Part shown: positions 1-10,800 of the stretch, piece after piece
How the letters are laid out: the number at the start of each line of letters is the position of its first letter
Numbering within the stretch: position 1 is the first letter of the stretch
Assembly: GCA_034509755.1 (NCBI GenBank)
Contig: CM067557.1
Location: 42,962,001-43,026,000 of the forward strand
DNA from: Anisodus tanguticus
Taxonomy: Eukaryota; Streptophyta; Magnoliopsida; Solanales; Solanaceae
Length of the DNA: 64,000 bases
Reading direction: 5' to 3'
The notes under the pieces: model-generated
What the model was told of the DNA's origin: nothing
Seen by the model: the letters and a program-made list of their open reading frames with translations, nothing else
The model's database searches: none
Translations under genes and position numbers: made by a program

Positions 1-161
1 CTTCTCCTCTTGCCCCAGTTGACATCCTCAGGCTCTCGAGAGTGCTTGTTCCCACCAGTCTTGGTAGCGGTGACACCATGAACACGTTCATCATCGTCAC
101 TCTCTTCTACCAGAAAACCATTGCCATATCCAGATTTGGTCACACAACTTTTGACCGACAT
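1..161 (-). CDS. Partial ORF of unknown function running off the left edge
   Basis: An ATG on the minus strand at 161 opens a frame that stays open to the window edge (53 codons). It begins MSVKSCVTKSGYGNG and contains an acidic run (EESDDDE) followed by a basic, polar stretch. I do not recognise a family. About 450 bases upstream of it in its own orientation is the TATA-like site of the LTR-like repeat that ends at 1256. It could therefore be the start of an element-encoded protein, or a host exon downstream of an inserted LTR. Both readings are inference. Codon phase and the ATG are seen directly; the rest lies outside the window. Confidence 0.3.
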   Translation of the reverse strand, partial: MSVKSCVTKSGYGNGFLVEESDDDERVHGVTATKTGGNKHSREPEDVNWGKRR

Positions 162-229
162 CTTTCGAACACTAATAGTAATACAATACAATATTGTCTT
201 AAGTTGTTGGAGTTCTTTCTCTATTGTAC

Positions 230-1256
230 TTTATAATGCAGTACGGGAAGTATATTACTATTACAAGTATTCGAAAGGATAAACAAAGATTCAATAATTC
301 AATTAGAAATCTGAAATCTGAAATTACAATTGTTGAACAAGAAAAAACTGGAAACTGTTTTTGCTGAGTCGAGTGTGGCACTCTGTCCTTAAGACAATAT
401 TGCCCCGTATGTATCCTTTATACGTCCTGGACAATTTGTCTCCCAAGATAAAACAGCAATGGAACAATTGAGCAAAGGAAACTCAAATGCTACCGTGAAG
501 AATATTGAGTAACGAAATGATACTTGGAAGTTGTAGGAAGAAGAGTTTTCTGCTTGTTTATGCTTCTGTATTTTTCGTGTATATGTAAGTGTTAGTCCTC
601 AACAGTGGTGTAAGGGAGTGTTTATATAGGTGAGGGAGGGACTGAAAACTGCCTCCATAACAGCCAAATAATGGCCATTATGGAGGTAGTAAAGCCACCA
701 ATTCTGAAAACTTCAGGGACCAAACTGTACATCTGAAAGAATTCTGGTCCAAACTGTGCATCTGAAACTTCTGGGATCAAACTGTACTTCTGGCAAAGTT
801 CTCTGGCCCAAAAAGATAATATCAGAAGACCCGTGAACCCGTGAACCCGTGAACCCGTGAACCCGGAACCGGGCGGGCGGCGGCGGCGCGCGTGTGGTCT
901 TTCCTCGAACCGAAGCACAACTAGGTCCTCCCTCCTTTAAACACATGGGATACCCCTTGGGGTCCCAAACCCCAAACCAATTTCGAGTCTTATATACACA
1001 ACCATTCTTTCTTCCTCTACCGATGAGTGAGAATTGAACACAATACCACACTTTCCATGCTTCAAACACCTTACTTCATGGACCAATATCTCTTTCATTT
1101 CTCAATGAAATTTGACGATTCTTGGCCCTACGGTTATCTACGTACTTAGTAGATCATGCATGTGTGAAGAACCGGATTCTCCAACATACGTAACACTAGT
1201 GTTTAAGCCGTTAAAGTTGGTCGGTCGCAACTCCCGCCAAAGGCTAATTTCCAACA
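230..1256 (-). mobile_element. LTR-like repeat, minus orientation, left copy
   Basis: Read on the minus strand, the repeat begins TGTTGGAAATTAGCC at 1256. A second TGTTGGAGAATCC follows at 1186, then a GC-rich block around 870-895, a TATATAA-like box near 620-630 and a leader-like tail. A diverged copy in the opposite orientation lies at 62549 to about 63600, sharing all these landmarks in order. The TG start, upstream purine-rich TTTGGCGGGAG and internal TATA box fit an LTR. No internal pol region is joined to it here, so it may be a solo LTR or a decayed end. The boundary at 230 is approximate. Confidence 0.5.
833..864. repeat. 8-bp microrepeat, four copies
   Basis: GTGAACCC is repeated four times head to tail, next to a CG-rich stretch (ggcgggcggcggcggcgcg). 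The sister repeat near 62.9 kb lacks this expansion, so it arose in this copy. Confidence 0.85.
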
Positions 1257-1932
1257 GTTCTTGATATAGATTCTTTCTGAGGTTAGTGGAAAGATTGAAT
1301 CTTTATGATTTATTGTACTGAAAAGTTCCATTAAAACTTTTGTCATCCTGTTTGAGTTTGAATGTAAAAGCTACTGTGTGTTTCTATTTCGTGTTGTTGA
1401 TGTTCTTGATTTGCTTTTTATAGATATGGCTTAAAGTATGTTGTTTTGTTTTTATTCTTGTCTGATGAATGTTAGATATGGGAAAGTTGTGTTTTGAACT
1501 TCTCTTCAAGGATCTTGTTTTTTTGTTCCACTGGATTTAGTTTGTTTAAGGTCTAGTATTTGTATAATTGATGAAGTGTTTCCTTTGAATGATTCTCTGT
1601 ATTTCTTGTCCTGGTTTGAACTATGGTCTAGTGGGAAGATATAGTTTTGTTTGTTTGTGAAGAAAGGTTCTTTACTTTTTGTTTGTATATTTTCGATTTC
1701 AGTTTGAATTCTGATGATAGACTTCAATCAAAGATAACATTTTTATCTTCACTGTTTATGTTACTGTTTGATATGTTTTGATCCTTTAAAATTGTGAGGT
1801 TCTTTCTAATCCGCTCATTTTATGTAATATATAGGAGTTTTCAATTTTTAGTGGAGTGCCACATGCTAGTTTAAGGCCTCAGAGATTTAATATTTATTGA
1901 AGTTTTCACCAGAAGAATTCCAGCTTTATACG

Positions 1933-2334
1933 ATGGGCAGAGGAAAAGTAAAGAAGCAATCTGTTCGTGAGGATCTCGGAAGTGGTGAACAAGAGAAGGT
2001 ACAAGTCCGAAGAAGGGGAAGACCTCAGAAGCCATCAAAGGATGAAGAAGAAGAAGAAGAAGCAGTGAAAGTAGAAGACGAAGAAAATGTCAGTGAGAAT
2101 ACAAAAGGTTCCGTCTTCAATAAAGATGTTAAGAGCCAAGCTGCTGTGAATGGAAAGAAGAGGAAGAGAACTTCACAAGTCAAGGAAGTAGTAGATTCAG
2201 TAAAAATGGAAAATGGTGTTGGGACCAAAACTAACTCTAATGACTTAATAAAGTCAGTTGGATTTAGACAAAAAGGAAGTAGAAGGAAAAACAAGCCTAG
2301 ACGAGCTGCTGAAGTTGGTGTAGAGTGCAGATGA
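1933..2334 (+). CDS. Small basic AT-hook protein, uncharacterised plant family
   Basis: This is a 133-residue protein starting MGRGKVKKQ. I chose ATG 1933 because the open frame upstream offers only a TTG. Residues about 26-36 carry an AT-hook core (RRRGRPQKP), which in other proteins binds the minor groove of AT-rich DNA. It is followed by an acidic run (DEEEEEEA), a basic KKRKRTS patch that could be a nuclear signal, and a lysine/arginine-rich C-terminus (RRKNKPRR). No other domain is visible. Composition and the hook suggest a nuclear chromatin-associated protein; this is inference. The upstream 1260-1930 stretch is T-rich with splice-like sites and may hold a 5' UTR intron. The LTR-like repeat ends about 680 bases upstream and may supply or disturb its promoter. 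Confidence 0.65.
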   Translation: MGRGKVKKQSVREDLGSGEQEKVQVRRRGRPQKPSKDEEEEEEAVKVEDEENVSENTKGSVFNKDVKSQAAVNGKKRKRTSQVKEVVDSVKMENGVGTKTNSNDLIKSVGFRQKGSRRKNKPRRAAEVGVECR

Positions 2335-3490
2335 ACATCTCTCTTTGCTATTGAGGACTGATTCTGTGCTGATTTATATGTGTTTTTTTATTTTGCCCCT
2401 TGTTATCTTTTCTTGTTTTTTTTTTTAATTTAGCTAAAACTTTCAGAAGAACTGAATTTTGTGTGGATTTCTGTGGCAAATGTAGTATTCTTCAGTGTGC
2501 TGCTGCTGCTAATCACGTTAGCAATTTCCGGTATTAAGCACATGTCATGGAAAATTCAACCATATTTGCCAGTGTACTCTAATCTTTGTCGCCTTTGATT
2601 TTATATGTATGATGTCCTTCTTTGGTTTTGAATCTCTATTAATCGAAGGGAGCTCTCAGTTAGTAACTGCAAATGTCAAAGGAACAACTCCTATTGACTG
2701 ACTGAGATGAATAATGAAGCTAGATGAAGACTCAATGTTGCTATGCATGCTGAACCGAGGGGACGTGCTCATTGGAGGTTAGAGTCGGTATGATACTCTC
2801 CTTTGTTTTTTTTTTGACTGATTTAATCCCGTGAAACTTTTATATATTCGTTTAAAACTGGAAATACTTTTTCCCTAAACGAGTCAATCTGATATTTTGT
2901 CTTAGCACTTCTCTGGTTTTTGCCTACTTAGAATGATGGGATCTTGATTTGGTTTATACCATACATGGAAGCGCTTGAACTTGTGAATTTAAGGTTCTTC
3001 TCAGTATATATACACTCAAAATTGTTTAGAGGAACAAATATCGTGGGACAAGTGATATTGTGTTTATCTTACACTCTTGAAATATGACTCCTTTCTACTA
3101 AGATGTGATTTTTTGTGTGATGATTTTGTAAAATTGGAAGAAAGTAATTTGAGGTTGGAACATAGAGGAAAATGAATGCATCATGATCTAAATTTGAAGA
3201 CACAATGCAGATTGCAGCTTATATGTTTAATGCAGTATACTAGCTTATACTATTTTGATTTGTTCAACTGTACTTGGTGTACTCGAGAGAAGCCAAAGGG
3301 AATTTAATTAGTTGGCCTGTTTATGTTGTCTCGTACCATTTTTAATAGTTTTTTTTTTTAAAGAAGAAATGGTTTTCAAGATGTTTAAGATGTTTTAAGT
3401 ATCGATAGCTGGTTTAATACCAAAGAATTACTGGACTCACCAATAAAGACACTCATTCATGAATGGGCATATCTTTTACGAAGGTATGCT
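2335..3490. other. 3' UTR and intergenic DNA without recognised genes
   Basis: This is AT-rich sequence after the AT-hook stop codon. T-runs near 2410-2425 could be part of the 3' UTR. No protein-coding frame with recognisable similarity was seen on either strand. A weak tRNA-like stretch around 3498-3570 (GGTTTGAATCTGAG, box-B-like) may be an old SINE. Confidence 0.5.
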
Positions 3491-3664
3491 TTTAGCACCA
3501 ATGGTAGTGGTGGGATGGGGTGGTAAGTAGAAGTCTTTGGTTTGAATCTGAGAGTGAAATCACATTTTGGTGGGAAAGCCCTTTACTTCCAAAGTGGAAC
3601 TTTCTGGCATGAGTCTGGATAAGTTGAGCTTCAAAGCGCGTACGGGATGCCAAATGCGAAAAAA

Positions 3665-4950
3665 GGGCAGCAGTGCACGAACCATTCAGAGTTTATGCAG
3701 GGTCTGGGGAAGGATCGCACCTCAAGGGGTGTGATGTAGAAGCCTGCTTTTGACGCAAGTATTAGTGATTCCACATCTCAAATTCGTGACTTATAGTAGG
3801 GATGGCAGTGGATTCTGGACCCGGTGGATCCAGATCCATTTTATAGGATATGGATCTTCAAAATTTGGACCCGACGGATTTGGATCGGATCCGAATCCAT
3901 TTCTGACGGATCGAATCTGGATCTTGTATTTGAAATCCGTATCCGATCCGTGGATCCATTTTTTATTAAATATATCCATAACCTAGAATGTAATTTTATA
4001 AGTGTTTTCTTAAATTTTTTCATAATTTCTGTATTTTAGTTTTAGATTTAGCATGGGTGGAAGGGTGATTAGTTCTCATCGTTCTAGGCTTCGCTCTAAA
4101 ACCATGGAGTCATTAATGTGCTTGCAAAATTGGATGATCGAAGACATTAAAGGTATCTATTATTTATGTATTGATTATTCTCATATACGTTAATATTAAT
4201 TTTTTTTCTAACATGAACCTTCTATTTATTTTTCAATTTCTTTCAAATAAAGGTACTTTGGAGGGCACACATGCTTGTTCGACATTTACTGAAGATTCTG
4301 AAGAAGAATGGGAAGTAGTTGAGTGTATTGATATGGTAAATGATATGTTTAATCATAAATATTTATTGAGATGAATTTTTTTAGTTATCTCTTTTTAAAA
4401 TGATTGTTTCTTTGTTATTTTAGGATGTTGATGACATTGAAACTAGTGACTTCGAAGACTAGTTTATCAAGTTGGTAGAAGGTTATAGAAGACGTTGCTG
4501 ACATTTTAAAGAACATTGTTGTAGACTTTAATTTCAAGACCTCTGTAATTGTAGCATTTTCTATGATGTTATTTACTTACTTTGCTTCATCGTCTTTATT
4601 TTCTTGTGATGTTAAAACTTCGTTCAATATTTTGGAAGAATGGTGTCATGTTTGTGTAGGTTGATTGAATGAACTATCATTTTTTCAATCAGATTGTATT
4701 TCATTTTGTCAAAAAAATTTCAACAGGTGGGAATATTATTCCAAACAAATTTTTTTACATGTGGATATAGATCTGATCTGTGGATCTGGATTTGGATATG
4801 ATTTTTATGGACTCGATGGATATGGATCCGGATCTGGATCCAGGTATGAAAAATGAATCTGGATCTAGTAGGATCCGGTCCAGATCTAATCCGTTGGCAT
4901 CCCTACTTATAGGTCACACAAAGCCAATTTTACCACTGACGCTACAGAAC
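3665..4950 (+). mobile_element. Au-type SINE split by a hAT insertion
   Basis: The stretch 3665-3796 has the landmarks of the tRNA-derived Au SINE: GGGCAGCAGTGCACG, GGGTCTGGGGAAGGATCGCACC, AAGGGGTGTGATGTAG and a TTCGTGAC box-B region. It stops at the 8-bp target site ACTTATAG and resumes at 4905 with TAGGTCACA and a decayed tail. The SINE was therefore present before the hAT arrived. Family assignment is from recalled consensus features. Confidence 0.6.
3797..4904 (+). mobile_element. Internally deleted hAT transposon with remnant transposase exons
   Basis: The ends are TAGGGATGGC and GGCATCCCT, flanked by a perfect 8-bp duplication ACTTATAG (3789-3796 and 4905-4912), as expected for hAT. 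Subterminal regions are full of GGATCC/GATCTGGAT motifs in both orientations. The plus-strand segment 4045-4151 encodes FSMGGRVISSHRSRL...LMCLQNW, which matches the hAT C-terminal dimerisation region. It is followed by a GT donor and two further small exons (4252-4335 and 4423-4462, ending in TAG). The N-terminal and catalytic parts are missing, so it is non-autonomous. Confidence 0.75.
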
Positions 4951-5092
4951 ATTAGGTGAGACAAAACAAAAAAAAGGTTTGTCTTTTAGTAGATGTGATC
5001 TTCTCCCTTTCAACAAGGCCATGGCACCTACTGTCGAATTAATAGTTTTGTAAGTCCTATTAACTAGTCGTCACCAAAACTCTAAGTAACTA

Positions 5093-5298
5093 CTCTTTCC
5101 GTTTCAATTTATGTGGCATAACACGGAGTTTAAAAAAGAAAGGAATGCTTTTGAAATTTGTGGTCCAAAACAAATATTAGATATTTGTGTGACTATAAAT
5201 TATTCAATAAAGTTAAATTGTTTCTAAATATAGAAAGATGACATTCTTTTTGAGATAGAGTAAAAAAAACGGCGTCACATAAATTAGGAGGGAGGAAG
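5093..5298. mobile_element. Stowaway-like MITE
   Basis: An element of about 206 bp with inverted ends: CTCTTTCCGTTTCAATTTATG on the left and CATAAATTAGGAGGGAGGAAG on the right, each bordered by TA. The interior is AT-rich and non-coding. The TA target and the CTCCCTCCGT-type end are typical of Stowaway/Tc1-mariner MITEs. Confidence 0.6.
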
Positions 5299-7885
5299 TA
5301 TATAATTTGCTAACTAACTTGTCATCAGCAATTCAGCATGTAATGCAAAATGTTGAGGATTGGACCTCACGTTTTATATTTAATTTTAAGATGTCTAAAC
5401 TCTAAAGTAAGCAAAAAGAACTTTAGGACGATATAGTAAAGCTTTGGGACAGGAACACCAGCTTTACTTTTTATTTTCAAACTATATATTTACTACGTAT
5501 CTTATAAAGGATAAAATGATTTATAGTTATGCATATCTTTTTATTTTTCATTTCCTGTTAGTTTTTGGTAAGTAATCATACTAAAATTTCGATAATTCAA
5601 GATGGATATTAATAACGGGCCTTAGAAAGATAAGTATGAAGAATAAACATAATAGCTGCTCACTTAATTACTAAATTAAAAATAGCAGGAAAATGCATAA
5701 TATATGTATAATTCATGTATAATATGTGTATAACTTTATAGCTAATATATAATCCACATTTATGACTAGAAAAAGTATAGGACGAATCAGATCGGTTATT
5801 TGCATAAAATTCCACCCAATTATTTCATTATTGGGCCACAATACCTCTTGCGACGATATCTTAGACCGTTGTGTCATCTGTCAGAGCATCGAGCTCCGAA
5901 GGAAATAAATAGGATAAATTACACAATCTCGTAATATGATTTCAATTTTTTTTTGTAGATATACTGAATTTGGAATTAATCATGTTCTACGTTACCAAAG
6001 GAACAAATGCCTTGTCTTTTGTTTGTATGAATGCTCAGAAAGATATAACGTTGTTAGTCTAAAAGGAGGCAATATTACAGACAGACATATCATTCTTTGG
6101 TTGGGATGATGTATGATTGATCCTTTATGTCCTTAAAAGGTTTATATTTTCAAGTCGATTTGAGTCAGGATTTGAAGTTTGTGTTTTAGAGTAATCTTAA
6201 ATTATCGTATAATAATAACTGAGTTCACAGTTAAGTAGTTAGTAAATATCTCCATCTATATACAAGATATAACAAAAGTTATTAGAATCCCGTGAACCCA
6301 TACCATTCTTTGATTAGTGTTGTTGTTCTTTTCATCTGATCAGAAAGGATGATACAAGTAAAACATACTCTGCCATTTGTTCTGTTTCTATCACGACATG
6401 TGAATTTTCATTGAGTTTTATCAGTAAACGGAACATATGTCGGATATTGTCCCATGGTTGATATGACTTTCCACAAAATGATGTTCCTTGGCTTTTAAGT
6501 TTCTGATTACAAATGGATGGTTGCTACAAAAGAATTGCAGAATCGCTTTTGTCTAAATTCAGGTACAAGCTCCATTTATAAAAGAAAGAAATAAGTTTTT
6601 CCTTCTAGATTAAGCGAAGGTAAGAGTCAAAACACGTCGTGGAGAAAATCTTACTGCACAAAAGGGGAGGACAGAGTTGTAGGAGATTCAGTACAGGAGA
6701 TAGAGCTGATAAAGGTGAAAAACAGAAGCCTCAACGGAGGGGTCTATAGTGGTGAGAACAAAATAGTGACCATGACTAGAAGGGAAAGGCGGAGATACGA
6801 AAGAGGATTTGTTAATCGGATTTCCACTTATAAAAAGCTTAAAATTCATCCTCAACTGCTAACAGTTCCAAATGCCTAATCAGGGAAGAAGAAGTGGTAT
6901 TTGTTAATGAAATACCTTGAAATTTTGATTTGCAAAAATGTATACTAGTGTTGGATCTTCTATAATGTGATAATGCCTAGTACCTTTTATGAACTGGGCA
7001 ATTGTTCTCAATGCAACGTTGCAAGTCAAAAGAAACTCGACAAGTTGGGAAGAAAAATCATTAAATAACACAATAAAATTTCATGTTCGCGCTTCATTTT
7101 ACTAATGTTGCTCCCATGTTCAACCTTTTTGCTAGGCTCTTGGGTGATAAATAACATAATGCATGCAACGTCTTAAGTGTTAACAGCTTACTAAGTTCTG
7201 AAAGGAGTTATAAACACAAAACTACAAATACAGAATTGGGCCAAAGCTACTGGGTTCTGCCGAACCCATAAACAGAATTTGTAGCTCCGCTCGCTTGTCA
7301 AAGAGTTTTTAGCTGCAAGGCAAAACCAATCACCAATTTTACAAAATACTGGATTCTTCTAAACTAAAAGTTAAAACAAGTAAAGTGTTCTCTAATTTCC
7401 CCCGCATGGTCTTCTGCATCTCTTATTTGTATACAGGAACCCAAACAAAACAAATAAATAACAACAGATTAATCCTCGGCTAAAAGTTCAGAACCTAGTA
7501 AGACAAAATGAAGAAAAAAGGGAAACTGAAATATATTAGTACAGGACAGTTCAGTTTCGAAAAAAAGTAACATGGTTCAAGTCATGAAGCATTCTGGTTA
7601 TAAACTGCAAAAAGTTCAAGACGGTAAGATGTCTGTAAGCTGCAAGGGCAATATTGCGATAGCATCAAACTCTCAGCTGCTTTCACCACCAACAAAACTG
7701 GCAGGGAGGAATGTGTGGCGGATTGACACTGAAATCTACAACGGAAGGGGAGAGTTACCAATACCAACCTTACTACACTTGCTGAAACATCGTGTGGAAC
7801 ACTATTCGCCTTGAAGACAGTATAGTTGCCGTATATTTCCTGAAGCTGTCAAATATTGGCAGAACAGGGGGTGAGAACAAAAGGT
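5299..7885. other. Intergenic DNA and probable 3' UTR of TBCCD1
   Basis: AT-rich sequence with no recognisable coding frame. The part from about 7500 to 7885 is directly downstream of the TBCCD1 stop codon on the minus strand and probably includes its 3' UTR. A short inverted pair lies at 7226-7285 (AATACAGAATT / AACAGAATTTGTA). Confidence 0.5.
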
Positions 7886-10800
7886 TCAGGCATGAACATC
7901 GAAAAAGATATATAAACTGCCATCATTACCATATAACCAGTCTTTAAAGCACACATGGAGAGCAGTTGCTACTTCCCGCTTCCGGCTCTCGTCAAGTTCG
8001 TTGTCCTTCAAAATATGCTTAGTCTCTTCGAAGTTCTTGTGCTGAAAGGGTCAAAAAGTATGAATTATGGTTTTCCAAAAGTTTGACGATTCAACCAAAA
8101 GACTAGAACATGTATCGGGCTATACTACATAAAGGGAAGATGAATAATCATATTGTGCACACAAATGTGATGTGAAATAATACAAAAAGTTCAAGTTGGT
8201 ATTTTAACGCACATTTCTCTCCTGGGAAGCCAAATAAGCATCCGGTAAAGGGAAAGGATTATCTTTCGTGGACCCAGATTGCTGCCCCTCAAACCAGTTT
8301 GGAATCTGTGACCATTGGAAACGTGCATATTAGCATTTAAAAGAAATCCAGTGAGGAAAAGGAATTATTTTACCACCTGATTTGTTATCAGCTATACACG
8401 TTAACCAGAATTGAAGACATTTGGAAAAGAAATGGGTACTTAGTCAATTGATAAATTAAAACTCTTGAGGTCCTTGTTGCTACTTTTGTAGACATACCAA
8501 AAAGTTAGTGAACTGATCGGGGTCCACAGGACTAGCAGACTCAGTTTGAACATCCAACACACCAGCAGGATGTGACAGTGAATCATGTGGGTCAACAACA
8601 CCAAGAGCTACAGGTGCATCCCATCTGTTGATGATTGGGTCAATACCAACTTCATTCAGGTGTTCCTCCAGTAGCGGGTAAAACGTATTGTATGGAGCTA
8701 CCTGAAAATCATCAAAATGGAGGGGGGAAGTCAACAAAAAATTCCCAGAATAATAAGTTGAACATCAAGAAATACACTGTCTAATCAGCATGATAGAATC
8801 AAGAAAATGCTAGTACTTGTAGAAAATGCAGAATACCTTCAATTTATATCCGACTAATATTATATAATAAATAGATTACCAAGCCCTAGTCAGCTTAGCA
8901 AAACATCTAGTTCATAATTGACAGACTATTCTTAGGAGAAAATAAAGCCACAAAGTAGCTGGCAATCTTGACAAAATAAACACTACCACAAAGAGAATGC
9001 ACTACTTCTAAGACGCACAAGGTATTTCACAGCATAAATTAAATGATGGATACAAATCATATAGCCACTGGAAAAGAATATGCAAGCCAATTAAGTGAGA
9101 TAAACTACACCAACAATCCCATTTATCACACACAAAAAAAAGCACACTAAGAGTCCAAAAGCTCGGAGTTTACATCTTTAACGCTCAATCATGACATTGA
9201 AATTGACCACAAACTAAAGTTCACTAAGTATTTCAAACTTCTCAATTGCATTGAAACTCTCCATCCTACAAACTTAGCACACCCTTATCTTCATTGCGTG
9301 TATTAAATGAAGGGATTTGAAAAGATAAGTGTGTCGGCCTACAAAACATCCATGATCCATCCAACTTGGCCTGTCCAACATGTATTTAGCATGTGATAGC
9401 CTGATAGGGACATTCCCCTTGCAACGTTTTCATGATTCCAGCTTACATAACAAAAACAGATTACTTAACAAAGTCATGCATGGTCTCATTTTTTTTTTTG
9501 ATGAAGTAAGAGGTTGTATTAAAAAGGCATCAAGAAGATGCAAGAAAGTTGCAAAGAAAATAGATAACTCCAGAACTGGAAAAAAAAAACGAATGAGATC
9601 TGGGAGTTGAAACCTATAGTAAAAACTCAAAGCTGTTAAGCTATTGAGAGGGAGCTAATGAAATCTAAAAGGAAAATCACATCATCTAAAAGTCATGCAT
9701 GGTCTCATTAAGTTCCAAAGACATGTATTTGACATGTGATAGAGATATGCACACACAATGGTTTCATGCTTCCCACTTAAATAATAAACTCAATGACTCA
9801 ACAAAGTAACGTATGGTTCATTAAAAATCTTCCACTGGGAAATCCCATATTTGCAACAATATACTTATTCTCTTGCATTTAGCCCCAAGGTGAGGACTGC
9901 CAATACTTACAACTCCTAGTTTAATTGGATTCCGTTTGTGGCAGCGTAAGATCAATGAAAATTAAAGAAAAGCTAACAGCTGAGTGAATAATTTCACTTT
10001 CAATGCCACAGAGGTTTGCAATGACATTTGATGCAGAATGATCACAGCAAACCATGCATGTATGTTTCAAATAAGGATTTTGGATAACCCTGGAGTAGGT
10101 TGATTTTTTAGCAGCAGCACAAAAATGAAAGACCTGTAATTTATGGTTATCACCAACAAGAAGTGGTGTTTGGTTTACTCCCAAGAAGAATACACATTCA
10201 CGACAGTTGGCAATACAAATACGTTTTGCTGCCGCAATCACGTGTACACGTTCACAGTGCTCAACTCTGACAGCCTGTAACAGACATTATACAATTAAAG
10301 GTCAAATCAAATAACTAATTAACAGGATCAAAGAGACAATGGTAAAGCATTTGCAAAATGGATCAATTAACACAAAACTAGTGGAAACCTGTAGCTTATG
10401 TGTTGTGTGTTAAAGCCTGATGTAAATAAAATAATTGCTTGAGTAACTCTCTACTTTTTATATCACCAGCCTTTGAAATCATAGATAGTATTTTACTGGT
10501 AGTAGAAAGCAACAAACATCAGTTTCATAAAGCATAAATCTCCTCCTTTTTCATCTTCGGATTGCATGCAAGTATTGGTCACCATTTTTTAAGTCTTAGC
10601 TATAGAAGAATATCAATATCAATCATTCCACCAAATATTCCACAATTCTAGATAAAATAGAGTCGGCTATATGAATCTTGATAAAAGAATGGATCTTGGG
10701 TCTAACCCAACTCCAAAAGCTAGCTCATGAGGTGAGGATTGCCCAAAATCATAAAGAAGACCAAGAAAGTCACATCCCACCGATGTGGGACAATTCAACA

